Below are positions 1 through 7,760 of a stretch of DNA of 64,000 bases, one piece after another. The notes under the pieces were generated by a model. It saw only the letters and a program-made list of their open reading frames with translations, searched no databases and was not told where the DNA came from. Where the stretch lies: NCBI GenBank assembly GCA_900470155.1, contig UBZT01000009.1, forward strand, positions 1,232,213 through 1,296,212, in the 5' to 3' direction. This DNA comes from Hyphomicrobiales bacterium. GTDB taxonomy: Bacteria > Pseudomonadota > Alphaproteobacteria > Rhizobiales > Rhizobiaceae. The translations under genes were made by a program, and so were the position numbers. The first letter of the stretch is position 1, and every line of letters starts with the position of its first letter.

Positions 1-413
1 ACCAGATCGGGGCGTGACAGAACAACTGCCGCGATATTGCTCAAGGGCCCGAGCGCCAGGATCCGGCGCGGCTCGATACCCGCCTCAAGCCAGCGCACCA
101 GCGCATCGAAGGCCCTCTCGCCTTGCACAGGCTCCACCACCGGTAGCGCAAGCCCAAGCGTCGGAATGCCGGTATCGCCAAGGATAGCCTGCGCTGTCTC
201 GATTGCAGCCAGCACCGGCCGGTCTCGTCCGATCGAAACCGGATATTGCCAGCCGAACACGGCATTTGCAGCCGCGGTGTTACGGCAGACCTGGTCCAGC
301 GGCGTATTGCCGAACACCAGCGAAATGCCGTCTATTTCCAGCCCCGAACGTGCCACCGTCAGAATGGCGGCGATGTCGTCGAAGCCCATGTCGGTATCGA
401 TCCAGATCCCCAT
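1..413 (-). CDS. Nucleoside hydrolase, partial (C-terminal part beyond the window)
   Basis: Hydrolyses the N-glycosidic bond of ribonucleosides (inosine/uridine-preferring family). The ATG at 413 opens a frame without stops to the window edge. Residues 2-20 carry the family's calcium-binding motif as DTDMGFDD, followed by a typical core including the segments GNTPLDQ and LGPLSN. About 137 residues of roughly 310 are present. The ATPase gene upstream ends at 416, two bases before this ATG, so the hydrolase is the last gene seen of the lacI-SBP-permease-permease-ATPase operon. This suggests the transporter takes up a nucleoside or a related base compound, but that is inference from context. The family call is firm; the substrate is not. 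Confidence 0.88.
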   Translation of the reverse strand, partial: MGIWIDTDMGFDDIAAILTVARSGLEIDGISLVFGNTPLDQVCRNTAAANAVFGWQYPVSIGRDRPVLAAIETAQAILGDTGIPTLGLALPVVEPVQGERAFDALVRWLEAGIEPRRILALGPLSNIAAVVLSRPDL

Positions 414-415
414 GG

Positions 416-1441
416 TCAGGCGAACCGCCCCAGCCGGGCCGCCTTGTCGACCGGCAGGTCGAAGGCGATTTGCTGTCCCGGCAGGAATGCCTGCCGGGCG
501 GCATCGGTCTCGGCCTTGATCCAGCCGATCGGCGTTTCAAGCACATATTCCCGGCTGCTGCCGGCAAAGGAGGTTCCACGCACCGTTCCGACGAACGGCC
601 CAACACCAAGCGGCACGGCCGCCGGCCTCCAGGCCAGACCTGCGGCATCTGGAGCCGCCTGTCCGAGCGCGATCTCGCTGTCGCCCGCCATCAACTTGCC
701 ACTGCGCAGTTCGAAGATGTTCTCGAAACCGACGAAATCGGCGACAAAGCGCGAAACCGGCGCATTGTAGATGTCCTCCGGCGTGCCGATCTGCTCGATC
801 GCCCCATTCTTCATCACCACGATGCGGTCGGCCAATGCCAAGGCCTCGACCTGATCATGGGTGACGAAGATCATCGTCACACCGGTCTCACGCTGTACGC
901 GCTGCAATTCGGTGCGCATTTCAAGCCGCAGCCGGGCATCAAGGTTCGAAAGTGGCTCATCGAGCAACAGCACCTTCGGCTCCATGACCATCGAGCGCGC
1001 CAGCGCAACGCGTTGCTGCTGGCCACCGGAAAGCTCGGGAGGCTTTCGGCCGGCAAAGTCGGCAAGCCCGACCGACTTCAGGCCGCCGCGAACCTTGTCG
1101 TCAAGCTCTGCGCCGCGCATGCCCTTCAGCTTCAGACCAAAGGCGACATTCTCGAACACCGTCAGATGCGGGAACAGCGCATAAGACTGGAAAACCAGCC
1201 CGACAGCCCGCTTGTTCGCCGGAACCCGGGTGATATCGACGCCGTCCAGCATGATGCGGCCGCTACTCGGGTTCAGCAGGCCCGCGATCGATCGCATTGT
1301 CGTCGTCTTGCCGCAACCGGAGGGTCCCAAGAGCGCCAGCAGCTCACCCTTGCGGATATTGAGGTCGAGATCCTTGACCGCAGGCGTCTTGCCATAACGC
1401 AACGTCAGCTTGTCGAGTGTCAGAAAATCTTGGTCAGACAT
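416..1441 (-). CDS. ABC transporter ATP-binding protein, PotA/spermidine-putrescine type
   Basis: ATPase that drives the two permeases encoded just upstream. With the ATG at 1441 it is 341 residues. The start overlaps the end of the permease gene by 8 bases, and a longer frame reaching 1501 only runs back into that gene. Walker A is GPSGCGKTT near residue 40, the signature is LSGGQQQR near 137, Walker B is VLLLDEPLSNLD, and the H-loop lies in FVTHDQ. A C-terminal TOBE-like domain (about residues 235-341) is typical of the PotA/FbpC/MalK group. It is the fifth gene of a tightly coupled operon. Function as importer ATPase is well supported; the cargo is unknown, with nucleoside or polyamine-like compounds as candidates. 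Confidence 0.92.
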   Translation of the reverse strand: MSDQDFLTLDKLTLRYGKTPAVKDLDLNIRKGELLALLGPSGCGKTTTMRSIAGLLNPSSGRIMLDGVDITRVPANKRAVGLVFQSYALFPHLTVFENVAFGLKLKGMRGAELDDKVRGGLKSVGLADFAGRKPPELSGGQQQRVALARSMVMEPKVLLLDEPLSNLDARLRLEMRTELQRVQRETGVTMIFVTHDQVEALALADRIVVMKNGAIEQIGTPEDIYNAPVSRFVADFVGFENIFELRSGKLMAGDSEIALGQAAPDAAGLAWRPAAVPLGVGPFVGTVRGTSFAGSSREYVLETPIGWIKAETDAARQAFLPGQQIAFDLPVDKAARLGRFA

Positions 1442-2213
1442 AGCGGGAGAACCCCAGAAAACGCTCGGCGAGGAAAACGATGCCGATGGAGAGGAAGGCA
1501 AGCAGCGACGACAGCGCTGCGATGGATGGGTCGAAAACGATTTCCATATAGCCGAGCATATCGATCGGCAGGGTGCGCACGCCCGGCCCCGACAGGAACA
1601 GCGAGACCGGTACCTGATTGAAACTTGTGACGAAGCCGAGGATGAAGGCCGAAAGGATGCCGCCCCGGATATTCGGCATGACGACGCGGAAGAAGGCGCC
1701 GAGCCGTGTCGAGCCGAGCAAGACGGCCGCCTCCTCGATATCGGAGCGCAGATTGTTCAGGCTGGCGGAGACAACGCGCACCGCATAGGGCAGAACCAGT
1801 GCCGTATGCGCAAGAAACAGGGCCAGTGTGATGTTGATCTGGAACGGCACGACGAAGTAGCGCAGAAGCGCCAGACCGACGATGATGCCCGGCACGATGA
1901 TCGGCGCGGAGACGACGGTCTTGACCGTCTCGGAAAATGGCAACTGGTAGCGCGACATCGCATAGGCGGCCGGAATGCCGAGGATCAGCGCGGCGCCGGT
2001 GCCACCGATCGCAAGAAACATCGAGGTGACGAAGCTCTCGCGAAAACTCTCGACCGTGAACACTTTCACGATCCACTTGAGCGAAAAGCCCTGCGGTGGA
2101 AATGCGAGTGTATCGCCGGCTGAAAACGATGCGGCAACGATGATCAGGAACGGCCCGATCAGGAACAGCATCAGCAGGCCGAGCGTGACCCAGGTAAACA
2201 GGCGCTGGGTCAT
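1434..2213 (-). CDS. ABC transporter permease, PotC-like
   Basis: Inner-membrane permease of 259 residues with about six hydrophobic segments, the first at residues 8-28. The EAA-type loop that contacts the ATPase is visible around EEAAVLLGSTRLGAFFRVVMP (about residues 160-180). It overlaps the downstream ATPase start by 8 bases, and its own start overlaps the stop of the upstream permease (ATGA), so the two permeases are probably made in equal amounts. Family: binding-protein-dependent transport inner-membrane component of the spermidine/putrescine/iron(III) group. Substrate cannot be read from the sequence. Confidence 0.9.
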   Translation of the reverse strand: MTQRLFTWVTLGLLMLFLIGPFLIIVAASFSAGDTLAFPPQGFSLKWIVKVFTVESFRESFVTSMFLAIGGTGAALILGIPAAYAMSRYQLPFSETVKTVVSAPIIVPGIIVGLALLRYFVVPFQINITLALFLAHTALVLPYAVRVVSASLNNLRSDIEEAAVLLGSTRLGAFFRVVMPNIRGGILSAFILGFVTSFNQVPVSLFLSGPGVRTLPIDMLGYMEIVFDPSIAALSSLLAFLSIGIVFLAERFLGFSRYV

Positions 2214-3037
2214 GCGCGGTTCCTCGCGGTTGCCAGGCGCTTCAGCAGCAGGTTCGCGGCAAAACTCATGACGATTAGGATGAAGGCGATGACACTGGCG
2301 GCGACGAAATCATTGGCGACCGTCACGCGCTGGTAGAGCAGAGTTTCAAGCATGAGCACCTTGGAGCCGCCAAGGATTGCGGGCGTGATGTAAGCAGTCA
2401 TCGACCCGGTGAAGACCAGCGTTCCGCCGATCACGAGGCCTTCCTTCGTCAGCGGCAGGATGATTTTCCAGAAGACCTGGAACCAGTTGGCCCCGAGCAC
2501 GCGGGCCGCAGGTACCGCGTCACGCGGCATGTTTTCAAGCGCGCTGACCAGGGACAGGATCATCAATGGCAGAAAAAGCTGAAGCAGACCGATGAACACG
2601 GCCGTCTCGGTAAACAGCAGCCGGATCGGCGTCTCGGACAGGCCAAGCCCGGTGATGAACTCGTTGACGATGCCCGTACGGCCCAGAATGACGATCCAGG
2701 CATAGGTGCGCGCCACCGGCGAGATCATCAGCGGCAGCACGACGAGGCCGACCATGCGGCCCTTGCCTTGCGGCGGAAGGCTGACGATCGCATAGGCTGC
2801 AGCATAACCGATGATTGCGGACACGACGGTCAGGATGGCCCCGAGACGCAAAGTGCGCAGGAAGACCGTGCGATTGAGCGGCTCGGAGAAGAAACCGGTG
2901 AAGGCGGACAGGGTCCATCCGTCAGCATTGCGGAACCCTTCCGACAACAACAGAACGACCGGCACCAGGAACACCACCGCTGCGAAGATCGCAGCGGGCA
3001 GAGCAAGCGCCAGGGCTTCCATACGGTTGTGAAACAT
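2210..3037 (-). CDS. ABC transporter permease, PotB-like
   Basis: First of the two inner-membrane permeases, 275 residues. It opens with a membrane segment (residues 8-30), and the EAA-like loop appears near VPAARVLGANWFQVFWKIILP. It starts about 100 bases after the binding-protein gene, and this spacer holds a strong hairpin (3073-3107) of the kind often found after binding-protein genes in ABC operons. Its stop overlaps the next permease start. It pairs with the PotC-like permease to form a heterodimeric channel. Cargo unknown. Confidence 0.9.
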   Translation of the reverse strand: MFHNRMEALALALPAAIFAAVVFLVPVVLLLSEGFRNADGWTLSAFTGFFSEPLNRTVFLRTLRLGAILTVVSAIIGYAAAYAIVSLPPQGKGRMVGLVVLPLMISPVARTYAWIVILGRTGIVNEFITGLGLSETPIRLLFTETAVFIGLLQLFLPLMILSLVSALENMPRDAVPAARVLGANWFQVFWKIILPLTKEGLVIGGTLVFTGSMTAYITPAILGGSKVLMLETLLYQRVTVANDFVAASVIAFILIVMSFAANLLLKRLATARNRA

Positions 3038-3072
3038 AGACTGAGCTTTCAGCGCGAAGAATGATCAAGCGA

Positions 3073-3107
3073 GGTGCGATGGCGAGCCGAAGCTCCGCCA
3101 CCGCACC
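3073..3107 (-). other. Intercistronic hairpin after the binding-protein gene
   Basis: A long imperfect inverted repeat: GGTGCG pairs with CGCACC, then after one mismatch TGGCG pairs with CGCCA, with a short loop. It lies between the binding-protein stop (3142) and the permease start (3037) on the minus strand and has no U-run after it. A likely role is protecting the 3' end of the upstream mRNA or partly terminating, so that more binding protein than permease is made. That role is inference. Confidence 0.5.
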
Positions 3108-3141
3108 CCTTGCCTTGGGAGGCATCCATAGGGGCCGGATA

Positions 3142-4167
3142 TTACTGTCCGACCTTGGCATTCCATTCCGAAAGCCAGGCATCACGGTTGTCGAGGGCGG
3201 CAGCCGACGGAATGAGCGTCAGGCTCTTGGCTGTCTCTTCACCATAGGTCAGGTTTTCGGCGATCTCGTCCGAAACCTTCACTTCCGCATTGGCCGGGCT
3301 GTCGACCAACTGCTCGGCAAGCTTGGTCTGGATTTCGGTCGAGAGCCAGAAATCCATGAATTCAAGCGCCAAATCCTGGTTCTTCGAACCCTTGGCCAGA
3401 ACCATGACATTCATGCCACCGGTCTGGCCTTCTTTCGGCGTCGCCCAGGCGAGCGGCAGATCCAGCTTGTTGAACGGTGCCCAGGTGAAACGGCCGATCG
3501 GCGCTGCCCAGATTTCCTCCTGCTGCATCAGTTGCACCAGCTGAGAGGACTTGACGTAGAAGGTGACCAGTTCGTCCTTCTTTTCGCCAACGGCAGCGAT
3601 CGGGGTCTTCAAATCGGCAGCATCATTGCCCAGCGCCTTGCCGAGCATGAACAGGGATGGCGGACCCTGATTGGTGGTGACGTTCGGGAAGGCGACATGG
3701 CCGACATTTTCCGGCTTCAGCAGGTCGGCCCAGCTGTCGATCTTCATCTTGTCGGTGCGATAAACGATCGACGTGGCATAGAAGGTGTAGCCGACGCTCA
3801 TGCCGTCGCCGTTCGGATCCTTGGCGATGTCGTAGAGCTTGCCGTAGTTCGACAGCTTCGTGGTATCGATCTTTTCGATCAGGTCCTTGCGGGTGGCAGA
3901 CAGAGCGTCGGCCATCGAGACGACGGCCATATCGACGACCGGATTGGCTTTGTTGGCTTCCATCTTGGCCAGCCGTTCGACGCTGTTGCCGGTCTCGACC
4001 ACCAACTTGCAACCGCATTTGGCTTCGAAGGGATCGTAGACGATCGCCTTGAATTCGTCCTGCGCCAGCGCATAGACCGAAATGGTCAGCGTCTTTTCCT
4101 GAGCCTGGGCAGCGCCCATGGTCAGCATCAGCGCAGTCGCCGATGCCAGCATTGTCTTATTGATCAT
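3142..4167 (-). CDS. ABC transporter periplasmic substrate-binding protein
   Basis: Periplasmic binding protein of 341 residues with a clear Sec signal peptide: residues 1-22, cleavage near GAAQA|QEKTL. The mature part has the PotD/AfuA-type fold, with segments such as GYTFYATSIVYRTDKM and the hinge-like NVMVLAKGSKNQDLALEF. The start is supported by a strong GAAGGAGA ribosome site. The ATG overlaps the lacI stop (ATGA), so regulator and binding protein are translationally coupled. It delivers the cargo to the permease pair downstream. The last gene of the operon is a nucleoside hydrolase, so nucleosides or derivatives are plausible, but this is not shown. Confidence 0.88.
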   Translation of the reverse strand: MINKTMLASATALMLTMGAAQAQEKTLTISVYALAQDEFKAIVYDPFEAKCGCKLVVETGNSVERLAKMEANKANPVVDMAVVSMADALSATRKDLIEKIDTTKLSNYGKLYDIAKDPNGDGMSVGYTFYATSIVYRTDKMKIDSWADLLKPENVGHVAFPNVTTNQGPPSLFMLGKALGNDAADLKTPIAAVGEKKDELVTFYVKSSQLVQLMQQEEIWAAPIGRFTWAPFNKLDLPLAWATPKEGQTGGMNVMVLAKGSKNQDLALEFMDFWLSTEIQTKLAEQLVDSPANAEVKVSDEIAENLTYGEETAKSLTLIPSAAALDNRDAWLSEWNAKVGQ

Positions 4168-5237
4168 CTGTGTTCTCCTTCTGGGGGGGGTGATGATGCA
4201 ACGCGCTCTTCCACCGGAGCGGTCGTCTGTCGCATCACCAATTGCATCGGCACCTTTTTGATATCCGCCGAAACCACGCTGCCGTTCATGGTGTCGGGGC
4301 TGGAAGCTGTTGTCGGTTCACCAAGAATGGCACGCGCAAGCGCCCCGACGGCGATGTCGGCGATTGTCGCCATGTCCATCCGGATACTGGTGAGACTCGG
4401 AGTGACAACCGACGACCAGACCAGATCATCAAAGCCGGCGACGCTGACATCCTCCGGCACCTTGACGCCGGCCCGCTGCAATTCGGTGAGCGCACGCAAG
4501 GCATGCAGGTCGGAGACGGAAGCGATGGCGGTCACGCCACTGGCGACCATGTCGGCGAGCCCGAGCATGCAGCCCTTGCCATTCCTCTCTTCCAGTTTCT
4601 CGATCCAGATCACCTCGGCGCTGCCGCCGGCAGGAACGCGGGACTTCATGCCGCCGATGCGGTCGTTCTGCACGATGGATGCCGGGTTGTTGCCGATCAG
4701 AAGAAACCTGCGATGCCCCAGCGCGGCCAGATGGTCGACCAGGATCTGCCCACCCTGCCAGTGATCCGCAGAAACGGTATTGCCCGGCGTCGATGGGCTG
4801 TCGATGACCGCGATCGGGCAGCCGACATCGGCGATGCGCGTACCGCGCCGAGGCACGATGACGATACCGTCGACCCCGCGTTCGATCAGACGATTGATCG
4901 CTTCGGTCTGCATCGCGACATCCCCACGGGAGTCAGCGATCAGCACACCATAGCCGGCTTCGCTCGCAGCAAAATCGATCGCCTGAGCGATCTGCGGAAA
5001 CAACGGGTTGGCGATATCCGGGAGAACAAGGCCGAGAACGCCGGTACGCCCGGTGCGGAGGGCTCGGCCAGCCTGGCTCGGCACATAGCCCAGCTCCGTG
5101 GCTTTCGAACGTACACGCTCGATCAGCTCGGGCGACACCCTCCCTTTGCCCGACAGCGCGTTGGATACCGTCGCTACAGATACGCCGAGGGCTTCGGCGA
5201 TACTCGCAAGGCTCGATCCGGGACGGGCTATGGCCAA
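4164..5237 (-). CDS. LacI-family transcriptional regulator of the transport operon
   Basis: DNA-binding repressor of 357 residues. The N-terminal helix-turn-helix is SIAEALGVSVATVSNALSGK (about residues 11-30), with the hinge at TGRTGVLGLVLPDIANPLF and then a periplasmic-binding-protein-like sensor domain. The predicted start is TTG at 5237, preceded by GGAAA. Twenty bases upstream is a perfect 12-base palindrome with central CG (5257-5268), the expected operator type, so the gene is probably autoregulated together with the whole operon. The ligand is likely the transported compound or its product, which is inferred from operon membership. Confidence 0.9.
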   Translation of the reverse strand: MAIARPGSSLASIAEALGVSVATVSNALSGKGRVSPELIERVRSKATELGYVPSQAGRALRTGRTGVLGLVLPDIANPLFPQIAQAIDFAASEAGYGVLIADSRGDVAMQTEAINRLIERGVDGIVIVPRRGTRIADVGCPIAVIDSPSTPGNTVSADHWQGGQILVDHLAALGHRRFLLIGNNPASIVQNDRIGGMKSRVPAGGSAEVIWIEKLEERNGKGCMLGLADMVASGVTAIASVSDLHALRALTELQRAGVKVPEDVSVAGFDDLVWSSVVTPSLTSIRMDMATIADIAVGALARAILGEPTTASSPDTMNGSVVSADIKKVPMQLVMRQTTAPVEERVASSPPPEGEHR

Positions 5238-5256
5238 GGGATTTCCAACCCACTGA

Positions 5257-5268
5257 TTAAACGTTTAA
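5257..5268. promoter_or_regulatory. Predicted LacI-type operator
   Basis: TTAAACGTTTAA, a perfect palindrome with the central CG typical of LacI-family sites. It lies 20 bases upstream of the lacI start codon, where it would block the operon promoter. No second copy was noticed in the spacer before the first permease. Confidence 0.72.
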
Positions 5269-5950
5269 CCACGGTAGCGTAGTTGGCACTGCTTGTCCAT
5301 GCGAAGATTGCCCTACCCTAAATAAAGGGTATGCCGAATTGGATTGGCAGAGGCGCAACCAGAGATAAGCAACGCGCCCAATTGAGATTGCGATTTTTTT
5401 TGGGCTGCGATCCAACACTTGACGGCACCAAGTTCAGCGTGAACGCATTCATGCCCCACCTCAAAAATGAGGTGGCGACGACTTTCCCAAAGGGGCGAAA
5501 CAGATCTCGCTCGGTTGCACCAGGCGACACGGCAGCGAACCCAACCGATTCGGAAGATCCGAATATAATTCAGCAATTACAGGTCGATAGCACGGTTCAC
5601 CCGCGTCAAAATCGATTCAGACGCAGGCGGAATGTGGAAATTGGCGTTCTCGCTATTGTTGAAAGAACAACCTCTGTGAGAACTTGGACTCTCAACGAGC
5701 TTGCAATGGAGCTGCATGACTATTCGTGTCCGACTTTAAGTCTCTTTTAACGATGCTAGTCAAAATTATGGCAAGGGACCGGTCTTAAACAGCGCGAAAC
5801 TACACGCTCCGGTTCCAGCGGCTGCATGACGCACTCGATCCTCACAATCTATTCAATTAGCCCTTCGCCAGGCGGCGTGCCCTTGTGGCTCTTCGCAATA
5901 CGGTGAAGCGTGCCCAATTTTTTGCCTGCTTTCGGCCGGCCGGAGAACCC
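5269..5950. other. Intergenic region without a convincing gene
   Basis: Spacer between the lacI operator and the HD-GYP gene. Frames of up to 139 codons exist on both strands, but they lack a good ribosome site and resemble no family I recognise. One perfect 8-base-pair hairpin with an AAAA loop lies at 5456-5475. The promoters of the two divergent operons must lie here, but I could not place them. Confidence 0.5.
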
Positions 5951-7072
5951 GTGCGTGTTATTCTGATAGATGACAGCAAGTCTGTACTCGCAGCGATCCA
6001 GACATCCCTTTGGGGGCTGGCTGATCTGCATGTCGAAGCCTTCCTGGACCCTGTGCTGGCGTTGGAAGCATGCAAATCGACGCCGTTCGATCTGGTTCTC
6101 GTCGACTACACCATGCCACGGATGAACGGCGTCGAGGTCATTCGTCATCTGCGCAGTTGCCCGTCCTACCAGCATGTGCCGATCATCATGGTTACCTCCG
6201 AGACTGAGCGCAGTATCCGGATCGAGGCCATTGAAGCGGGTGCAACCGAGTTTCTGCGCAAGCCATTCGACGGTGTCGAACTGCGGGCGCGCGTCGCCAA
6301 CCTGCTGACATTGCGGCAGGCCCAGCTGGAGCTGGCTGATCAGGCAAAATCCCTGGAGCGGCTGGTGAACAGCGCAACGGCGAAGCTCGCCGTCCGTGAA
6401 GAGGAAATCATCTGGCGCCTGGCCCGTGCGATAGAATATCGCGACGGTTCCACCGGGGAACACGTCTCCCGCGTCGCGCATATTTGCAGGCTAATCGCGG
6501 AAGAGCTTGGTTTCGATCAGACCTACTGCCGGATGATTTACCTAGCCGCGCCGCTGCACGATGTCGGCAAGATCGGCATCGCCGACAACATCCTGTCAAA
6601 GCCTGGCCGACTGACCGAAGCTGAAATCGCCGAGATGCGACAGCATGTCGAGATAGGTGTCCGTATCCTGGAAAACGGCTCCTCTGATCTGGTGCGCACC
6701 GCCGAAAAGATTGCCGGTGGCCATCACGAAAAATGGGATGGCAGCGGCTATCCGAATGGCCTTGTCGGAGACGCAATCCCGATTGAAGCCCGCATTGTCG
6801 CCGTCGCGGACGTGTTCGAAGCGCTGTGCAGCGAGCGTTCCTACAAGTCGGCCTGGTCTCCAGTTCAGGCGCGCGGCTATCTCCGCACCGAAAGCGGCAG
6901 GCATTTCGATCCGGCCTGTATCGCGGCTTTCGAGCGTCAATGGACGGCGATTGAAGCCCTCATGACCGGCAGCGATGAAGTGGCCGAAGCCCGCAGTGCC
7001 AAGACCGCTCATGTGTCGGCTGCAACGCCACGCGAACCAGAAGCCAGAACAACCACCCCTCACCGAGCCTAG
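5951..7072 (+). CDS. Response regulator with HD-GYP domain (predicted c-di-GMP phosphodiesterase)
   Basis: RpfG-like output protein predicted to hydrolyse cyclic di-GMP. The GTG at 5951 has GGAGAA five bases upstream and gives 373 residues; a longer in-frame start at 5885 adds 22 residues that do not fit the receiver fold. The receiver domain spans residues 1-118, with acidic D7/D8, phosphoacceptor D52 and K104. A linker helix leads to the HD-GYP domain (about 150-330) with HD at 203-204, HHEKWDGSGYP near 258-268 and GYP intact. It is the first gene of the chemosensory operon, so CheA may phosphorylate it and link chemoreceptor state to c-di-GMP. The disordered tail from about 335 has no recognised domain. 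Confidence 0.9.
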   Translation: MRVILIDDSKSVLAAIQTSLWGLADLHVEAFLDPVLALEACKSTPFDLVLVDYTMPRMNGVEVIRHLRSCPSYQHVPIIMVTSETERSIRIEAIEAGATEFLRKPFDGVELRARVANLLTLRQAQLELADQAKSLERLVNSATAKLAVREEEIIWRLARAIEYRDGSTGEHVSRVAHICRLIAEELGFDQTYCRMIYLAAPLHDVGKIGIADNILSKPGRLTEAEIAEMRQHVEIGVRILENGSSDLVRTAEKIAGGHHEKWDGSGYPNGLVGDAIPIEARIVAVADVFEALCSERSYKSAWSPVQARGYLRTESGRHFDPACIAAFERQWTAIEALMTGSDEVAEARSAKTAHVSAATPREPEARTTTPHRA

Positions 7073-7080
7073 GAAGAGAC

Positions 7081-7395
7081 ATGCCGAGCCACCCACTCAC
7101 ATTGCCAAGCACACTCTCGATCCGCCACGCCAGCGCCGTTCGCGACCAGCTTTTGGCCGCGCTTGCACAGCATGACGCGGTTGAAGTCGAGTTTCCCGAT
7201 GGCTGCGAAGCCGACCTCAGTCTCATCCAGCTGATCGAGGCTGCCCGCCGTCATGCCGATGGCCACGGCAAGCGTCTTACCCTGAAAGCGGCGGCCAATG
7301 GGCGTGTGTTCGACGTACTTGAGCGCGGCGGCTTTCTCGCGGACATGGCTCCCGCCTTTTCTCAATTTTGGTTACATCGGAAGGAAATACAATGA
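7081..7395 (+). CDS. STAS-domain protein
   Basis: Small cytoplasmic protein of 104 residues with the fold of anti-sigma factor antagonists. The pattern is LTLPSTLSIRHASAVRDQL, then ADLSLIQLIEAARRH, with Ser47 where the phosphorylatable Ser/Thr usually sits, then KRLTLKAAANGRVFDVLERGGF. It begins 8 bases after the HD-GYP gene and overlaps the cheY start (ATGA). STAS proteins appear in several chemosensory operons with alternative output. The partner kinase or phosphatase is not evident here, so the exact role is open. Confidence 0.78.
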   Translation: MPSHPLTLPSTLSIRHASAVRDQLLAALAQHDAVEVEFPDGCEADLSLIQLIEAARRHADGHGKRLTLKAAANGRVFDVLERGGFLADMAPAFSQFWLHRKEIQ

Positions 7396-7760
7396 GTGCG
7401 AACATTCTGACGGTTGACGATTCGGCCAGCATCCGGATGACAACGAAGATCGCGCTGACCAATGCCGGCTACAAGGTGACGGAAGCCGTGGACGGCCTTG
7501 ACGGCTTGAACAAGGCCAAAAGCGCCAGCTTCGACCTGATCGTGACCGACCTCAACATGCCCAACATGAATGGTCTGGCCATGATCGAGGCGCTGCGTCA
7601 GTCGCCGGCGCATACCGGCATCCCGATCATCTTCCTCACCACCGAATCCGACGCGGACATGAAAAGCCGTGCCAAGGCAGCCGGTGCCACCGGTTGGATC
7701 ACCAAGCCTTTCGACCCTGAACAGCTCGTCAAGATCGCCAGGAAAGTATTGGGCAAATGA
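7392..7760 (+). CDS. cheY: CheY-type single-domain response regulator
   Basis: Receiver-only protein of 122 residues. D9/D10, phosphoacceptor D53 (within VTDLNMPNMNG), Thr/Ser in FLTTES and Lys104 in ITKPFDP are all present. It takes phosphate from CheA, encoded directly downstream with overlapping stop and start (ATGA). There is no flagellar locus in the window, so its target may be something other than the flagellar motor. Confidence 0.93.
   Translation: MSANILTVDDSASIRMTTKIALTNAGYKVTEAVDGLDGLNKAKSASFDLIVTDLNMPNMNGLAMIEALRQSPAHTGIPIIFLTTESDADMKSRAKAAGATGWITKPFDPEQLVKIARKVLGK

Noticed and set aside
416..1621. Long frames opposite the ABC ATPase (for example 203-1621 on the plus strand)
   Set aside because: They are antisense shadows of GC-rich coding sequence; the minus-strand protein has all ABC motifs.
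5331..5750. Open frame of 139 codons between lacI and the HD-GYP gene
   Set aside because: Poor ribosome site, arginine-rich composition of chance frames, no family resemblance, and frames of similar length overlap on the other strand.
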